Assembly (NCBI RefSeq): GCF_029846275.1
Contig: NZ_JARVWS010000001.1
Coordinates: forward strand, 992,001-1,056,000
DNA: 64,000 nt
Direction of reading: 5' to 3'
Origin: Nocardioides sp. CER19
GTDB lineage: Bacteria > Actinomycetota > Actinomycetes > Propionibacteriales > Nocardioidaceae
Shown here: in pieces, positions 57,008 to 64,000 of the stretch
How the letters are laid out: each line of letters starts with the position of its first letter
How positions within the stretch are numbered: the first letter of the stretch is position 1
Translations under genes and position numbers: made by a program
Notes under the pieces: model-generated
What the model was told of the DNA's origin: nothing
What the model saw: only the letters and a program-made list of their open reading frames with translations
Databases searched by the model: none

Positions 57008-58872
57008 CCACGGTGGCGCCGGACGCCCGGCCCGTCACCATCGGCCTCGCGATCACCGCGCTCCATGTCATGCACATCGTGGAGTACTGCGAGGCCACTG
57101 GCGTCGAGCTCGACCACCTGCTCGCCCAGGACGCACCGGCCTCGCCGCGGACCATCCCGTGGATCCGTCGTACGTGCGACCTGCTCGGCACGGCCCAGCC
57201 GGTCGTCGGCCGGTTCGTGCTGACCAGCGAGGACAGCTCGGTCGCCGAGGACCACGAGATCGTCGAGCGGCTGCTGGCCGGCCAGGAGGACCGGCCGCTC
57301 CGGATCGTCTCCGGCGGCTTCCACCTGCCCTACCTGTGGTTCCTGGTCGAGAAGTACGCCGACCGGATCGAGAGCCTCGTGCTCGTCGACGAGGGCGTCG
57401 GCACGTTCAGCAGCCCCATCGGCGACCGCAACCTGGTCCCCGAGGTCCTCGGGCGGGTCGGGTCGTCCGACCTGCGCCGCGCGTTCGAGGCGTTCGCCGA
57501 GGTCCCGGCGGTCTTCTACAGCCACTACCCGCTGACCACGCAGCTGCGGCCCATCGACACCCTGGTGCCGGCCGACCCGGCGGTCCTGCCCCGCATGCTG
57601 CACGTGGACGGGCCACAGGTGTCGGACACGGTCTTCTTCGTCGGTTCGCCCCTCCACTTCCACCTCACCGACGCGCGCGTCGACGCGGAGCTCACCTCGC
57701 TGGCCGTCCACTTCACGCGCCGGCTGCACCCTGGGGCCGAGGTCGTCTACGTCCCGCACCGTGACGAGCAGGCCGAGAAGCTGCGTGCCCTCGAGACGCT
57801 GGTCGAGGTCAGGCCGCTGGACCACCCGATCGAGCTCGAGGGCCTGGCGTCCGGCGTGGTCCCGAAGCGGCTCGCGACCTTCTCCAGCACCGCGGCGATC
57901 TCCTGCGGCATGATCGACGGCGACCTGCGGGTCGACGTCTTCCCGGTGCCGGAGGAGCACCTGCGTGAGCCGTACGTCGAGTCCTACCGCGCCGTGCGAG
58001 CGCTGTTCGAGGAGCTGCTCCAGGAGCGGGTCGCCTTCCATGATGTCGAGCCCGCCTCGTGGTCGCTGGCCGCCGACGACGCGCTGCCCGTGGGCGACGT
58101 GACCGTCGTGCTCGGAAGCGACGGGGAGGCCGCCGGCCAGCCGACCGAGCTGGCGCTCGAGCAGGCGTCAGCCCTGGTGTCGTTCGCCCGGGGGATCGAC
58201 CCGGCCTGCCGGGTGCTCTACGTGGCCGAGCACGGCGAGAGCGCCGCCAAGTGCGCCGAGCTCGGCGCCGCGGTGGAGGTCGAGCAGCGCGCGCTGCCCA
58301 CCGAGCTGCTCCCGCACGAGTGGGGACTCCTGCCGCGGCACGTCGTGACGATGCGGGGCTCGGCCCTGGGCACGCTGGTCGACGGCCGGCGTGGACGTGT
58401 CACCGGGTGGGTGCTGCGGCCGGCGCCGACCGGGTACTACGAGGAGGAGGCCGCTCTCGAGGCGGCCCACGAGGCCTTCCGTGCCCGACCCGACGCCGAC
58501 CTCCACTGGGAGGAGCTTCCCGCGAAGCCCGTGCCGGCCGAGGAGGCGCTCCTCACCACGCAGCGGCACTACACCCGCGACGTCCAGGCGCTCCGCGCCC
58601 GGCTCGCCGAGGTCGAGCAGGAGGCGGACCACGCCCGGACGGTCTCGGCGATGCGCCACGTCCAGATCCTGAAGGTCCAGCGCCAGCTGCAGGAGCGCGA
58701 CCAGGAGTTCCTGGCCGTGCGCGAGCGGTTCAGGCTCGCGCGCGACAGGAACGAGAAGCTGCGCGCGACCCGCAAGCAGCTGCAGGGCAGGGTGCGCGCG
58801 CTGGAGGAAGAGCGGGCGCGGCGTCTCGACGCCCGCATCCGTCGGCTCCTCGGACGGCTGCGGCGGACGTGA
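57004..58872 (+). CDS. Sialyltransferase-like (GT38/GT52-type) protein with degenerate second domain and C-terminal coiled coil
   Basis: A 622-residue protein with no signal peptide or membrane helix. Residues 1-330 show the motifs of bacterial CMP-sialic-acid transferases: the acidic D/E-D/E-G motif in VLVDEGVGTF (129-131), YVPHRDE (249-255), the HP motif in LDHPIELE (274-275) and the FSST cluster (293-296). By family knowledge these bind CMP-sugar and supply the catalytic acid. Residues 366-455 look like a weak repeat of 209-299 in which the motifs are changed (YVAEHGE, ALPTEL, MRGSA). Residues 515-610 are highly charged and predicted coiled coil, ending basic (RIRRLLGRLRRT). GTG at 57004 overlaps the map stop (GTGA). 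The gene does not belong to the usual ribosomal operon. Acceptor and donor are unknown; a nonulosonic-acid glycan is the best guess. Confidence 0.65.
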   Translation: MTTVAPDARPVTIGLAITALHVMHIVEYCEATGVELDHLLAQDAPASPRTIPWIRRTCDLLGTAQPVVGRFVLTSEDSSVAEDHEIVERLLAGQEDRPLRIVSGGFHLPYLWFLVEKYADRIESLVLVDEGVGTFSSPIGDRNLVPEVLGRVGSSDLRRAFEAFAEVPAVFYSHYPLTTQLRPIDTLVPADPAVLPRMLHVDGPQVSDTVFFVGSPLHFHLTDARVDAELTSLAVHFTRRLHPGAEVVYVPHRDEQAEKLRALETLVEVRPLDHPIELEGLASGVVPKRLATFSSTAAISCGMIDGDLRVDVFPVPEEHLREPYVESYRAVRALFEELLQERVAFHDVEPASWSLAADDALPVGDVTVVLGSDGEAAGQPTELALEQASALVSFARGIDPACRVLYVAEHGESAAKCAELGAAVEVEQRALPTELLPHEWGLLPRHVVTMRGSALGTLVDGRRGRVTGWVLRPAPTGYYEEEAALEAAHEAFRARPDADLHWEELPAKPVPAEEALLTTQRHYTRDVQALRARLAEVEQEADHARTVSAMRHVQILKVQRQLQERDQEFLAVRERFRLARDRNEKLRATRKQLQGRVRALEEERARRLDARIRRLLGRLRRT

Positions 58873-58918
58873 TCCTTCCCTCGCGCTGGAACAACCCGGC
58901 GTCGCGCAGGGTTCACCG

Positions 58919-59959
58919 ATGGTGACCCCCGCGCTCTCCGTCCTCGACCTCGTCCCCGTCCGAAGCGACCAGACCAGTGCCGACGCGATCGCGGCCTCTG
59001 TCTCGCTGGCGAAGGCCGCCGACGAGCTCGGCTACACCCGCTTCTGGGTGGCCGAGCACCACAACATGCCGGCGGTCGCGGCGACCAACCCGCCCGTCCT
59101 CATCAGCCTGCTCGCCGGAGCCACCGACCGGATCCGGGTCGGCTCGGGCGGCGTGATGCTGCCCAACCACGCGCCGCTGGTCGTCGCGGAGCAGTTCGCC
59201 ATCCTCGAGGCGGCGTTCCCCGGCCGGATCGACCTCGGCATCGGCCGCGCTCCCGGCACCGACCAGGTGACCGCCTGGGCGCTGCGCCACGGCGGCCCCG
59301 CCGACGCCGACGAGACCGTCAACCGCTTCCCCGAGTACGTCGACAACGTGCTCGCCATGATGGACGCCGGCGGCGTCTCCGTGTCGGTCGGCGGGCGACG
59401 CCACCCGTTGCACGCAACGCCGGCCGCGAGCGGCGTGCCGACGATCTGGCTGCTCGGCTCGTCGGACTACTCGGCGCGCCTGGCGGCCGAGAAGGGCCTG
59501 CCCTACGTGTTCGCCCACCACTTCTCCGGGTCCGGCACGAGGGAGGCGCTCGAGCTCTACCGCTCGACGTTCCAGCCCTCGCCGGAGCTGTCGGAGCCGC
59601 GCACGTTCCTCACGGTCAACGCGGTGGTCGCCGAGAGCGGCGACGAGGCCGACCGGCTGGCGCTGCCGCAGCTGCTCACCATGCTCTCGCTCCGGACCGG
59701 CCAGCCGCTGGCCGCCCAGCGGCTGGTCGAGGACGCCGAGCGCGTCCCGGTCGCCGAGGCCCACCACGGCCTGCTGCAGACCATGCGCGACCGGTGGGTG
59801 ATCGGCGACCCGGCGTACGCCCGGAAGCGGATCGCCGACCTCGCTGCCGAGTTCGACGTCGACGAGGTGATGGTCAACCCGGTCGCCGGCGCCCACGCCG
59901 GCGTCGAGCCCGGAACTGCGCCCGCCCGCGAGCAGACCCTGCGCCTTCTTGTCGATTAG
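58919..59959 (+). CDS. Luciferase-like (LLM) flavin-dependent monooxygenase
   Basis: A 346-residue protein of the bacterial luciferase superfamily, a TIM barrel that uses reduced FMN or F420. Typical segments are LSVLDLVPVRSDQTSADAI, YTRFWVAEHHNMPAVAATNP, RIRVGSGGVMLPNHAPLVVA and FPGRIDLGIGRAPGTD. It fits the group-1, YhbW/MsnO8-like family, for which substrates are mostly unknown. It follows the sialyltransferase-like gene by 46 bases in the same direction and ends 222 bases before infA. ATG 58919 or GTG 58922 may serve as start. Confidence 0.88.
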   Translation: MVTPALSVLDLVPVRSDQTSADAIAASVSLAKAADELGYTRFWVAEHHNMPAVAATNPPVLISLLAGATDRIRVGSGGVMLPNHAPLVVAEQFAILEAAFPGRIDLGIGRAPGTDQVTAWALRHGGPADADETVNRFPEYVDNVLAMMDAGGVSVSVGGRRHPLHATPAASGVPTIWLLGSSDYSARLAAEKGLPYVFAHHFSGSGTREALELYRSTFQPSPELSEPRTFLTVNAVVAESGDEADRLALPQLLTMLSLRTGQPLAAQRLVEDAERVPVAEAHHGLLQTMRDRWVIGDPAYARKRIADLAAEFDVDEVMVNPVAGAHAGVEPGTAPAREQTLRLLVD

Positions 59960-59980
59960 CGGATCGCTTCGGCAAGCGCC

Positions 59981-59986
59981 TAGACT
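59981..59986 (+). promoter_or_regulatory. Candidate -10 of the infA operon
   Basis: TAGACT occurs in GCGCCTAGACTGGCG, about 195 bases before infA, within a 222-base gene-free stretch. No clear -35 is visible. The long leader contains no recognised motif. Confidence 0.4.
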
Positions 59987-60181
59987 GGCGTGTCGGCCCA
60001 ACGTGGGTCTGTTGTGTCGCGCCTCGCGGCTGCCCGAGCACCATCCGGGAAGAGGCGCGTCGGACGGCTTCACGAGGTCCACTCACGTGCAGTGAGAGGT
60101 TCCCGGGCCACCCGGCACCCAGAGCGATCTCTGGTGCCGGCGCACGAAACGGTAGACGACACCCGAGCAGTTAGTGAGGAC

Positions 60182-60403
60182 ATGCCGAAGAAAGAAGGCG
60201 TGATCGAGATCGAGGGCACCGTTGTGGAGGCCCTGCCGAATGCCATGTTCCGCGTCGAGCTGAGCAACGGGCACAAGGTTCTCGCCCACATCAGCGGCAA
60301 GATGCGCCAGCACTACATCCGCATCCTCCCGGAGGACCGCGTGGTGGTGGAGCTCTCGCCGTACGACCTCACCCGGGGTCGGATCGTCTACCGGTACAAG
60401 TGA
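60182..60403 (+). CDS. infA: Translation initiation factor IF-1
   Basis: A 73-residue OB-fold factor that occupies the A site during initiation. It starts [20 protein letters not shown] and ends [11 protein letters not shown]. The ATG is preceded by GTGAGGAC. It opens the alpha operon, with rpmJ 29 bases downstream. Confidence 0.98.
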   Translation: MPKKEGVIEIEGTVVEALPNAMFRVELSNGHKVLAHISGKMRQHYIRILPEDRVVVELSPYDLTRGRIVYRYK

Positions 60404-60432
60404 CAGCCGACTAGCGAGAAAAGAGGCTGACC

Positions 60433-60546
60433 ATGAAGGTCAACCCCAGCGTCAAGCCGATCTGTGACAAGTGCAAGGTGATCCGTCGCCACGGCCGCGT
60501 CATGGTCATCTGCGAGAACCCGCGCCACAAGCAGCGCCAGGGCTGA
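60433..60546 (+). CDS. rpmJ: 50S ribosomal protein L36, zinc-binding form
   Basis: A 37-residue protein starting [16 protein letters not shown] and ending in RHKQRQG. Three cysteines and a His (CDKC, ICENPRH) form the zinc site, so this is the C+ form that Zur-regulated paralogues replace under zinc limitation. AGAGG lies upstream. It is a typical gap gene easily missed by length filters. Confidence 0.96.
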   Translation: MKVNPSVKPICDKCKVIRRHGRVMVICENPRHKQRQG

Positions 60547-60686
60547 ACGCAGCCACAACTTCATAACCACCTCGACGCACTACCCGCGGTCCGCCGCGGG
60601 GAACCACCTCCGGAGCAGAGGCCGGAGCTCAGGCGCCACCTGGGACGTACGTCGACTGACACCCCTGCTGAACCTAAGGAATTCCC

Positions 60687-61064
60687 ATGGCACGACTCGT
60701 TGGTGTCGACCTTCCGCGCGAGAAGCGCGTGGAGATCGCTCTCACCTACATCTACGGCATCGGCCGTACCACCTCGCAGCAGCTCCTGGCCGCGACCGGT
60801 GTTGACCCCAACACCCGCGTCCACGCGCTCTCCGAGGACGAGCTGGTCAAGCTCGCGAAGGAGATCGAGACCCGCAACCTGACGATCGAGGGTGACCTTC
60901 GTCGTGAGGTGCAGGGCGACATCCGCCGCAAGATCGAGATCGGCAGCTACCAGGGTCGCCGTCACCGCATGGGCCTTCCGGTCCGCGGCCAGCGCACCAA
61001 GACCAACGCGCGCACCCGCAAGGGCCCGAAGCGCACCGTCGCCGGCAAGAAGAAGGCCAAGTGA
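60687..61064 (+). CDS. rpsM: 30S ribosomal protein S13
   Basis: A 125-residue head protein contacting the P-site tRNA. The start [20 protein letters not shown] and [20 protein letters not shown] are typical. CTAAGGA precedes the ATG. The 140-base gap after rpmJ has two short hairpins (CCGCGG pair near 60590, CTCCGG pair near 60612). Confidence 0.98.
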   Translation: MARLVGVDLPREKRVEIALTYIYGIGRTTSQQLLAATGVDPNTRVHALSEDELVKLAKEIETRNLTIEGDLRREVQGDIRRKIEIGSYQGRRHRMGLPVRGQRTKTNARTRKGPKRTVAGKKKAK

Positions 61065-61167
61065 TCCCTGCGGGCTCTGCTCGCACGTCACAGCGCGCAT
61101 CCGCGCGTTGACCCGGCCCTCCCACGCCACTCGATCTACACAGACCAGCCAACACAGGAGTTACTGA

Positions 61168-61575
61168 ATGCCTCCCAAGAGCCGTCAGGCTGCGGCGAAG
61201 ACCAAGGTCCGCCGCAAGGAGAAGAAGAACGTCGCCCAGGGCGAGGCTCACATCAAGAGCACGTTCAACAACACGATCGTCACGATCACCGACCCGACCG
61301 GTGCGGTGATCTCGTGGGCCAGCGCCGGCACCGTCGGCTTCAAGGGCTCGCGCAAGTCCACCCCGTTCGCCGCCCAGATGGCCGCCGAGGCCGCCGGTCG
61401 GCGCGCGATGGAGCACGGCATGAAGAAGATCGACGTCTTCGTGAAGGGCCCGGGCTCGGGCCGCGAGACCGCGATCCGTTCGCTGGGCGCCATCGGCCTC
61501 GAGGTCGGGACCATCCAGGACGTCACGCCGACCCCGCACAACGGCTGCCGCCCGCCCAAGCGCCGTCGCGTTTGA
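61168..61575 (+). CDS. rpsK: 30S ribosomal protein S11
   Basis: A 135-residue platform protein near the Shine-Dalgarno helix. [19 protein letters not shown] and [16 protein letters not shown] are the family signatures. An AGGAG site lies 8 bases upstream. Confidence 0.98.
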   Translation: MPPKSRQAAAKTKVRRKEKKNVAQGEAHIKSTFNNTIVTITDPTGAVISWASAGTVGFKGSRKSTPFAAQMAAEAAGRRAMEHGMKKIDVFVKGPGSGRETAIRSLGAIGLEVGTIQDVTPTPHNGCRPPKRRRV

Positions 61576-61610
61576 TCCCGATCCGAGACTGAAAGAGAGA
61601 CTGAGAGAAC

Positions 61611-62219
61611 ATGGCCCGCTACACCGGCCCCATGACCCGCAAGTCGCGCCGTCTCGGTGTCGACCTGGTCGGCGGAGACGCCGCCTTCGAGAAGCGCCCC
61701 TACGCCCCCGGTCAGCACGGCCGCGGTCGCATCAAGGAGTCCGAGTACCTCCTGCAGCTCCGTGAGAAGCAGAAGGCTCGCTTCAGCTACGGCGTCCTCG
61801 AGAAGCAGTTCGCCAACTACTACGCCGAGGCGCACCGTCGCCCCGGCAAGACCGGTGACAACCTGCTCCAGCTGCTCGAGTGCCGCCTGGACAACGTCGT
61901 CTACCGCGCCGGCTTCGCCCGGACCCGCCGTCACGCCCGCCAGCTGGTCGTCCACGGCCACTTCCTGGTGAACGGCAAGAAGGTCAACATCCCGTCCTAC
62001 CAGGTCTCCGCGCACGACGTCATCGACGTCCGCGAGAAGTCGCTGGAGATGACCCCCTTCATCGTGGCTCGCGAGACCCACGGCGAGCGCGTCGTCCCCG
62101 CGTGGCTCGAGGCCATCCCGGGTCGCATGCGGATCTTCGTGCACCAGCTCCCCGTCCGGGCCCAGATCGACATCCCGGTCCAGGAGCAGCTCATCGTCGA
62201 GTACTACTCGAAGCTGTGA
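61611..62219 (+). CDS. rpsD: 30S ribosomal protein S4
   Basis: A 202-residue primary 16S rRNA-binding protein with an S4 RNA-binding domain (RHARQLVVHGHFLVNGKKVN). It lacks the N-terminal zinc cysteines found in some bacteria. In many bacteria S4 represses the alpha operon. Confidence 0.98.
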   Translation: MARYTGPMTRKSRRLGVDLVGGDAAFEKRPYAPGQHGRGRIKESEYLLQLREKQKARFSYGVLEKQFANYYAEAHRRPGKTGDNLLQLLECRLDNVVYRAGFARTRRHARQLVVHGHFLVNGKKVNIPSYQVSAHDVIDVREKSLEMTPFIVARETHGERVVPAWLEAIPGRMRIFVHQLPVRAQIDIPVQEQLIVEYYSKL

Positions 62220-62226
62220 TCCCCGG

Positions 62227-62262
62227 CCGGCACCCCTGACCAGCTAAGGAACGGGGTGCCGG
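62227..62262 (+). other. Hairpin in the rpsD-rpoA spacer
   Basis: CCGGCACCCC pairs perfectly with GGGGTGCCGG across a 16-base loop. A second stem, CGGGCCT with AGGCCCG, lies near 62295-62320 just before rpoA. They may attenuate transcription or stabilise processed ends. No T tract follows, so read-through into rpoA is expected. Confidence 0.5.
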
Positions 62263-62335
62263 TCGAACCACTTCCGTCACCACCCTGGAGTTCGGGCCTG
62301 TCATATAGCGGGTAGGCCCGGAAAGGAAAGAACCA

Positions 62336-63352
62336 GTGCTCATCGCACAGCGCCCCACCCTGTCGGAAGAGACCGTCGACGAGTTCCGCTCGCGGTTCGT
62401 CATCGAGCCCCTGGAGCCCGGCTTCGGCTACACGCTCGGGAACAGCCTCCGTCGTACGCTCCTGTCCTCGATCCCCGGTGCCGCGGTCACCAGCATCAAG
62501 ATCGACGGCGTCCTCCACGAGTTCTCGACCATCGAGGGCGTCAAGGAGGACGTCACCGAGGTCATCCTCAACCTGAAGGGTCTGGTCGTCTCCTCGGAGC
62601 ACGACGAGCCCGTCACCATGTACCTCCGCAAGTCGGGTGCCGGTGACGTCACCGCCGCCGACATCGCGCCGCCGGCCGGTGTCGAGGTGCACAACCCCGA
62701 CCTGAAGATCGCGACCCTGTCCGACAAGGGCAAGATCGAGCTCGAGCTCGTCGTCGAGCGTGGCCGTGGCTACGTCTCCGCCGTCCAGAACAAGGGCGCC
62801 GACAACGAGATCGGCCGCATCCCGGTCGACTCGATCTACAGCCCCGTGCTGAAGGTCTCCTACAAGGTCGAGGCGACCCGTGTCGAGCAGCGCACCGACT
62901 TCGACAAGCTCGTCATCGACGTCGAGACCAAGCCGTCGATCAAGCCGCGCGACGCCATCGCGTCGGCCGGCAAGACGCTGGTCGAGCTCTTCGGCCTGGC
63001 CCGTGAGCTCAACGTCGAGGCCGAGGGCATCGACATCGGCCCGTCGCCCGTCGACGAGCAGCTCGCCGCCGACCTGGCCCTGCCGGTCGAGGACCTGCAG
63101 CTCACCGTCCGGTCCTACAACTGCCTCAAGCGCGAGGGCATCCACACCGTGGGTGAGCTCATCAGCCGCTCGGAGCAGGACCTGCTGGACATCCGCAACT
63201 TCGGCGCCAAGTCGATCGACGAGGTCAAGGCGAAGCTGCACGAGATGGGCCTGTCCCTCAAGGACAGCGCGCCGGGCTTCGACCCGTCGGCCGCCCTCGC
63301 CGCCTACGGCGACGATGACGACGACGCCTTCGTCGAGGACGAGCAGTACTGA
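62336..63352 (+). CDS. rpoA: RNA polymerase alpha subunit
   Basis: A 338-residue subunit that nucleates core polymerase assembly. N-terminal dimerisation domain: [20 protein letters not shown]-terminal domain for UP-element and activator binding: [18 protein letters not shown] and [18 protein letters not shown]. Start is GTG at 62336 after GGAAAGGAAAG. The acidic tail ends FVEDEQY. Confidence 0.98.
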   Translation: MLIAQRPTLSEETVDEFRSRFVIEPLEPGFGYTLGNSLRRTLLSSIPGAAVTSIKIDGVLHEFSTIEGVKEDVTEVILNLKGLVVSSEHDEPVTMYLRKSGAGDVTAADIAPPAGVEVHNPDLKIATLSDKGKIELELVVERGRGYVSAVQNKGADNEIGRIPVDSIYSPVLKVSYKVEATRVEQRTDFDKLVIDVETKPSIKPRDAIASAGKTLVELFGLARELNVEAEGIDIGPSPVDEQLAADLALPVEDLQLTVRSYNCLKREGIHTVGELISRSEQDLLDIRNFGAKSIDEVKAKLHEMGLSLKDSAPGFDPSAALAAYGDDDDDAFVEDEQY

Positions 63353-63365
63353 TCACTCGTTGATG

Positions 63366-63397
63366 GAGCCTGTCGAGATCACGATCTCGACAGGCTC
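63366..63397. repeat. Hairpin repeat between rpoA and rplQ
   Basis: GAGCCTGTCGAGATC-AC-GATCTCGACAGGCTC is a 15-bp perfect inverted repeat with a 2-base centre. It shares TCGACAGGCTCG with the hairpin after the uvrA-like gene. Such a tight palindrome can form a terminator or cruciform. Since rplQ follows, termination is probably partial or rplQ has its own promoter. Confidence 0.68.
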
Positions 63398-63481
63398 GAC
63401 CAGCGGTCACCAAAACCGGCCCGCACCCGGCGGGCCGTCTACCCCGGTACCTAGTACGGCCGGAGAGAAAGGAAGAGGCAG

Positions 63482-64000
63482 ATGCCTACTCCCAAGAAGG
63501 GCGCCCGCCTCGGCGGCAGCCCCGCGCACCAGCGGCTGATCCTCTCGAACCTGGCCACCCAGCTGTTCGAGCACGGCCGGATCACCACCACCGAGGCCAA
63601 GGCGCGCACGCTGCGTCCCGTCGCGGAGAAGCTGATCACCAAGGCGAAGAAGGGCGACCTGCACAACCGTCGCGAGGTCCTCAAGACCATCCGCGACAAG
63701 GGCGTCGTCCACAAGCTCTTCACCGAGATCGCCGAGACGTTCACCGAGCGTCCGGGCGGCTACACCCGCATCACCAAGCTCGGGCCGCGCAAGGGCGACA
63801 ACGCCCCCATGGCGGTCATCGAGCTGGTGACCGAGGCCTACCAGCCGAAGCCGGCCGGCAAGAAGGCCGACAAGAAGGCCGACAAGACGGCCGAGGCCGC
63901 TCCGGTCGTCGAGGAGGCTCCCGCCGAGGAGACCACCGAGGTGACCGAGGTCGAGGAGACCGAGGCCGCGGACACCGCCACCGAGGCTCCGGCCGAGGAG
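63482..64000 (+). CDS. rplQ: 50S ribosomal protein L17, cut by window end
   Basis: The frame starts with ATG at 63482 after GAGAAAGGAAG and is open to the right edge (173 residues seen). The L17 core of about 120 residues is complete ([40 protein letters not shown]). It is followed by a Lys-rich and then Glu/Ala/Thr-rich acidic tail of at least 50 residues, a known extension in Nocardioides-like species. Confidence 0.96.
   Translation, partial: MPTPKKGARLGGSPAHQRLILSNLATQLFEHGRITTTEAKARTLRPVAEKLITKAKKGDLHNRREVLKTIRDKGVVHKLFTEIAETFTERPGGYTRITKLGPRKGDNAPMAVIELVTEAYQPKPAGKKADKKADKTAEAAPVVEEAPAEETTEVTEVEETEAADTATEAPAEE

Overview
The window is about 70% G+C DNA from an actinobacterium, most likely a member of the Nocardioidaceae (Nocardioides-like). 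The evidence is frequent GTG and TTG starts, many TANNNT boxes 6-8 bases before a start codon (leaderless mRNAs), a zinc-type S14 and L36, a short 191-residue adenylate kinase, and gene neighbourhoods shared with Mycobacterium tuberculosis: XPB helicase next to the helicase-C/WYL-like protein, and csp - MFS - DUF3027 - DUF2530 - MarR. No rRNA, tRNA, CRISPR array, phage or intact insertion sequence was seen.

Left part (1-29.1 kb) is mixed housekeeping and accessory DNA. It holds a partial MFS carrier, LemA, an AlkB-type repair dioxygenase under a LexA-like SOS box, a GntR regulator, DUF4031, further MFS carriers, an HD hydrolase, SerA, a VOC protein coupled to a short UvrA paralogue, and RtcB. 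Then come XPB helicase and acyl-CoA dehydrogenase, transcribed divergently from 25 bp, an enoyl-CoA hydratase-like protein, the helicase-C protein, an FHA protein, signal peptidase I, a HAD phosphatase and a cold-shock protein. A PadR-ABC cassette follows whose permease carries an in-frame stop, then a MarR/MFS pair.

Middle part (29.3-44.0 kb): the str operon (rpsL-rpsG-fusA-tuf) ends at a strong terminator. It is separated from the S10 operon by about 10.8 kb holding trmB, two tandem secreted GH16-like proteins with eroded catalytic motifs, an MFS carrier and a glucoside-utilisation locus. That locus has a LacI-family regulator, a GH1 beta-glucosidase and an ABC importer, tied together by CebR-type operators.

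Right part (44.4-64.0 kb): S10, spc and alpha operons in the usual order (rpsJ to rplQ, rplQ cut by the window edge). The exception is between map and infA. There lie a 622-residue protein with sialyltransferase-like (GT38/GT52) motifs, a partly duplicated domain and a C-terminal coiled coil, translationally coupled to map, and then a luciferase-like flavin monooxygenase. This surface-glycan-type gene inside the ribosomal-protein locus is the most unexpected content of the window.

Other notable signals are two copies of a ~90-100 bp double-stem palindromic repeat next to two MFS genes, a degenerate tandem repeat after tuf, long perfect hairpins at convergent gene ends, convergent gene pairs sharing one CTAG as both stop codons, and at least 17 candidate leaderless promoters.
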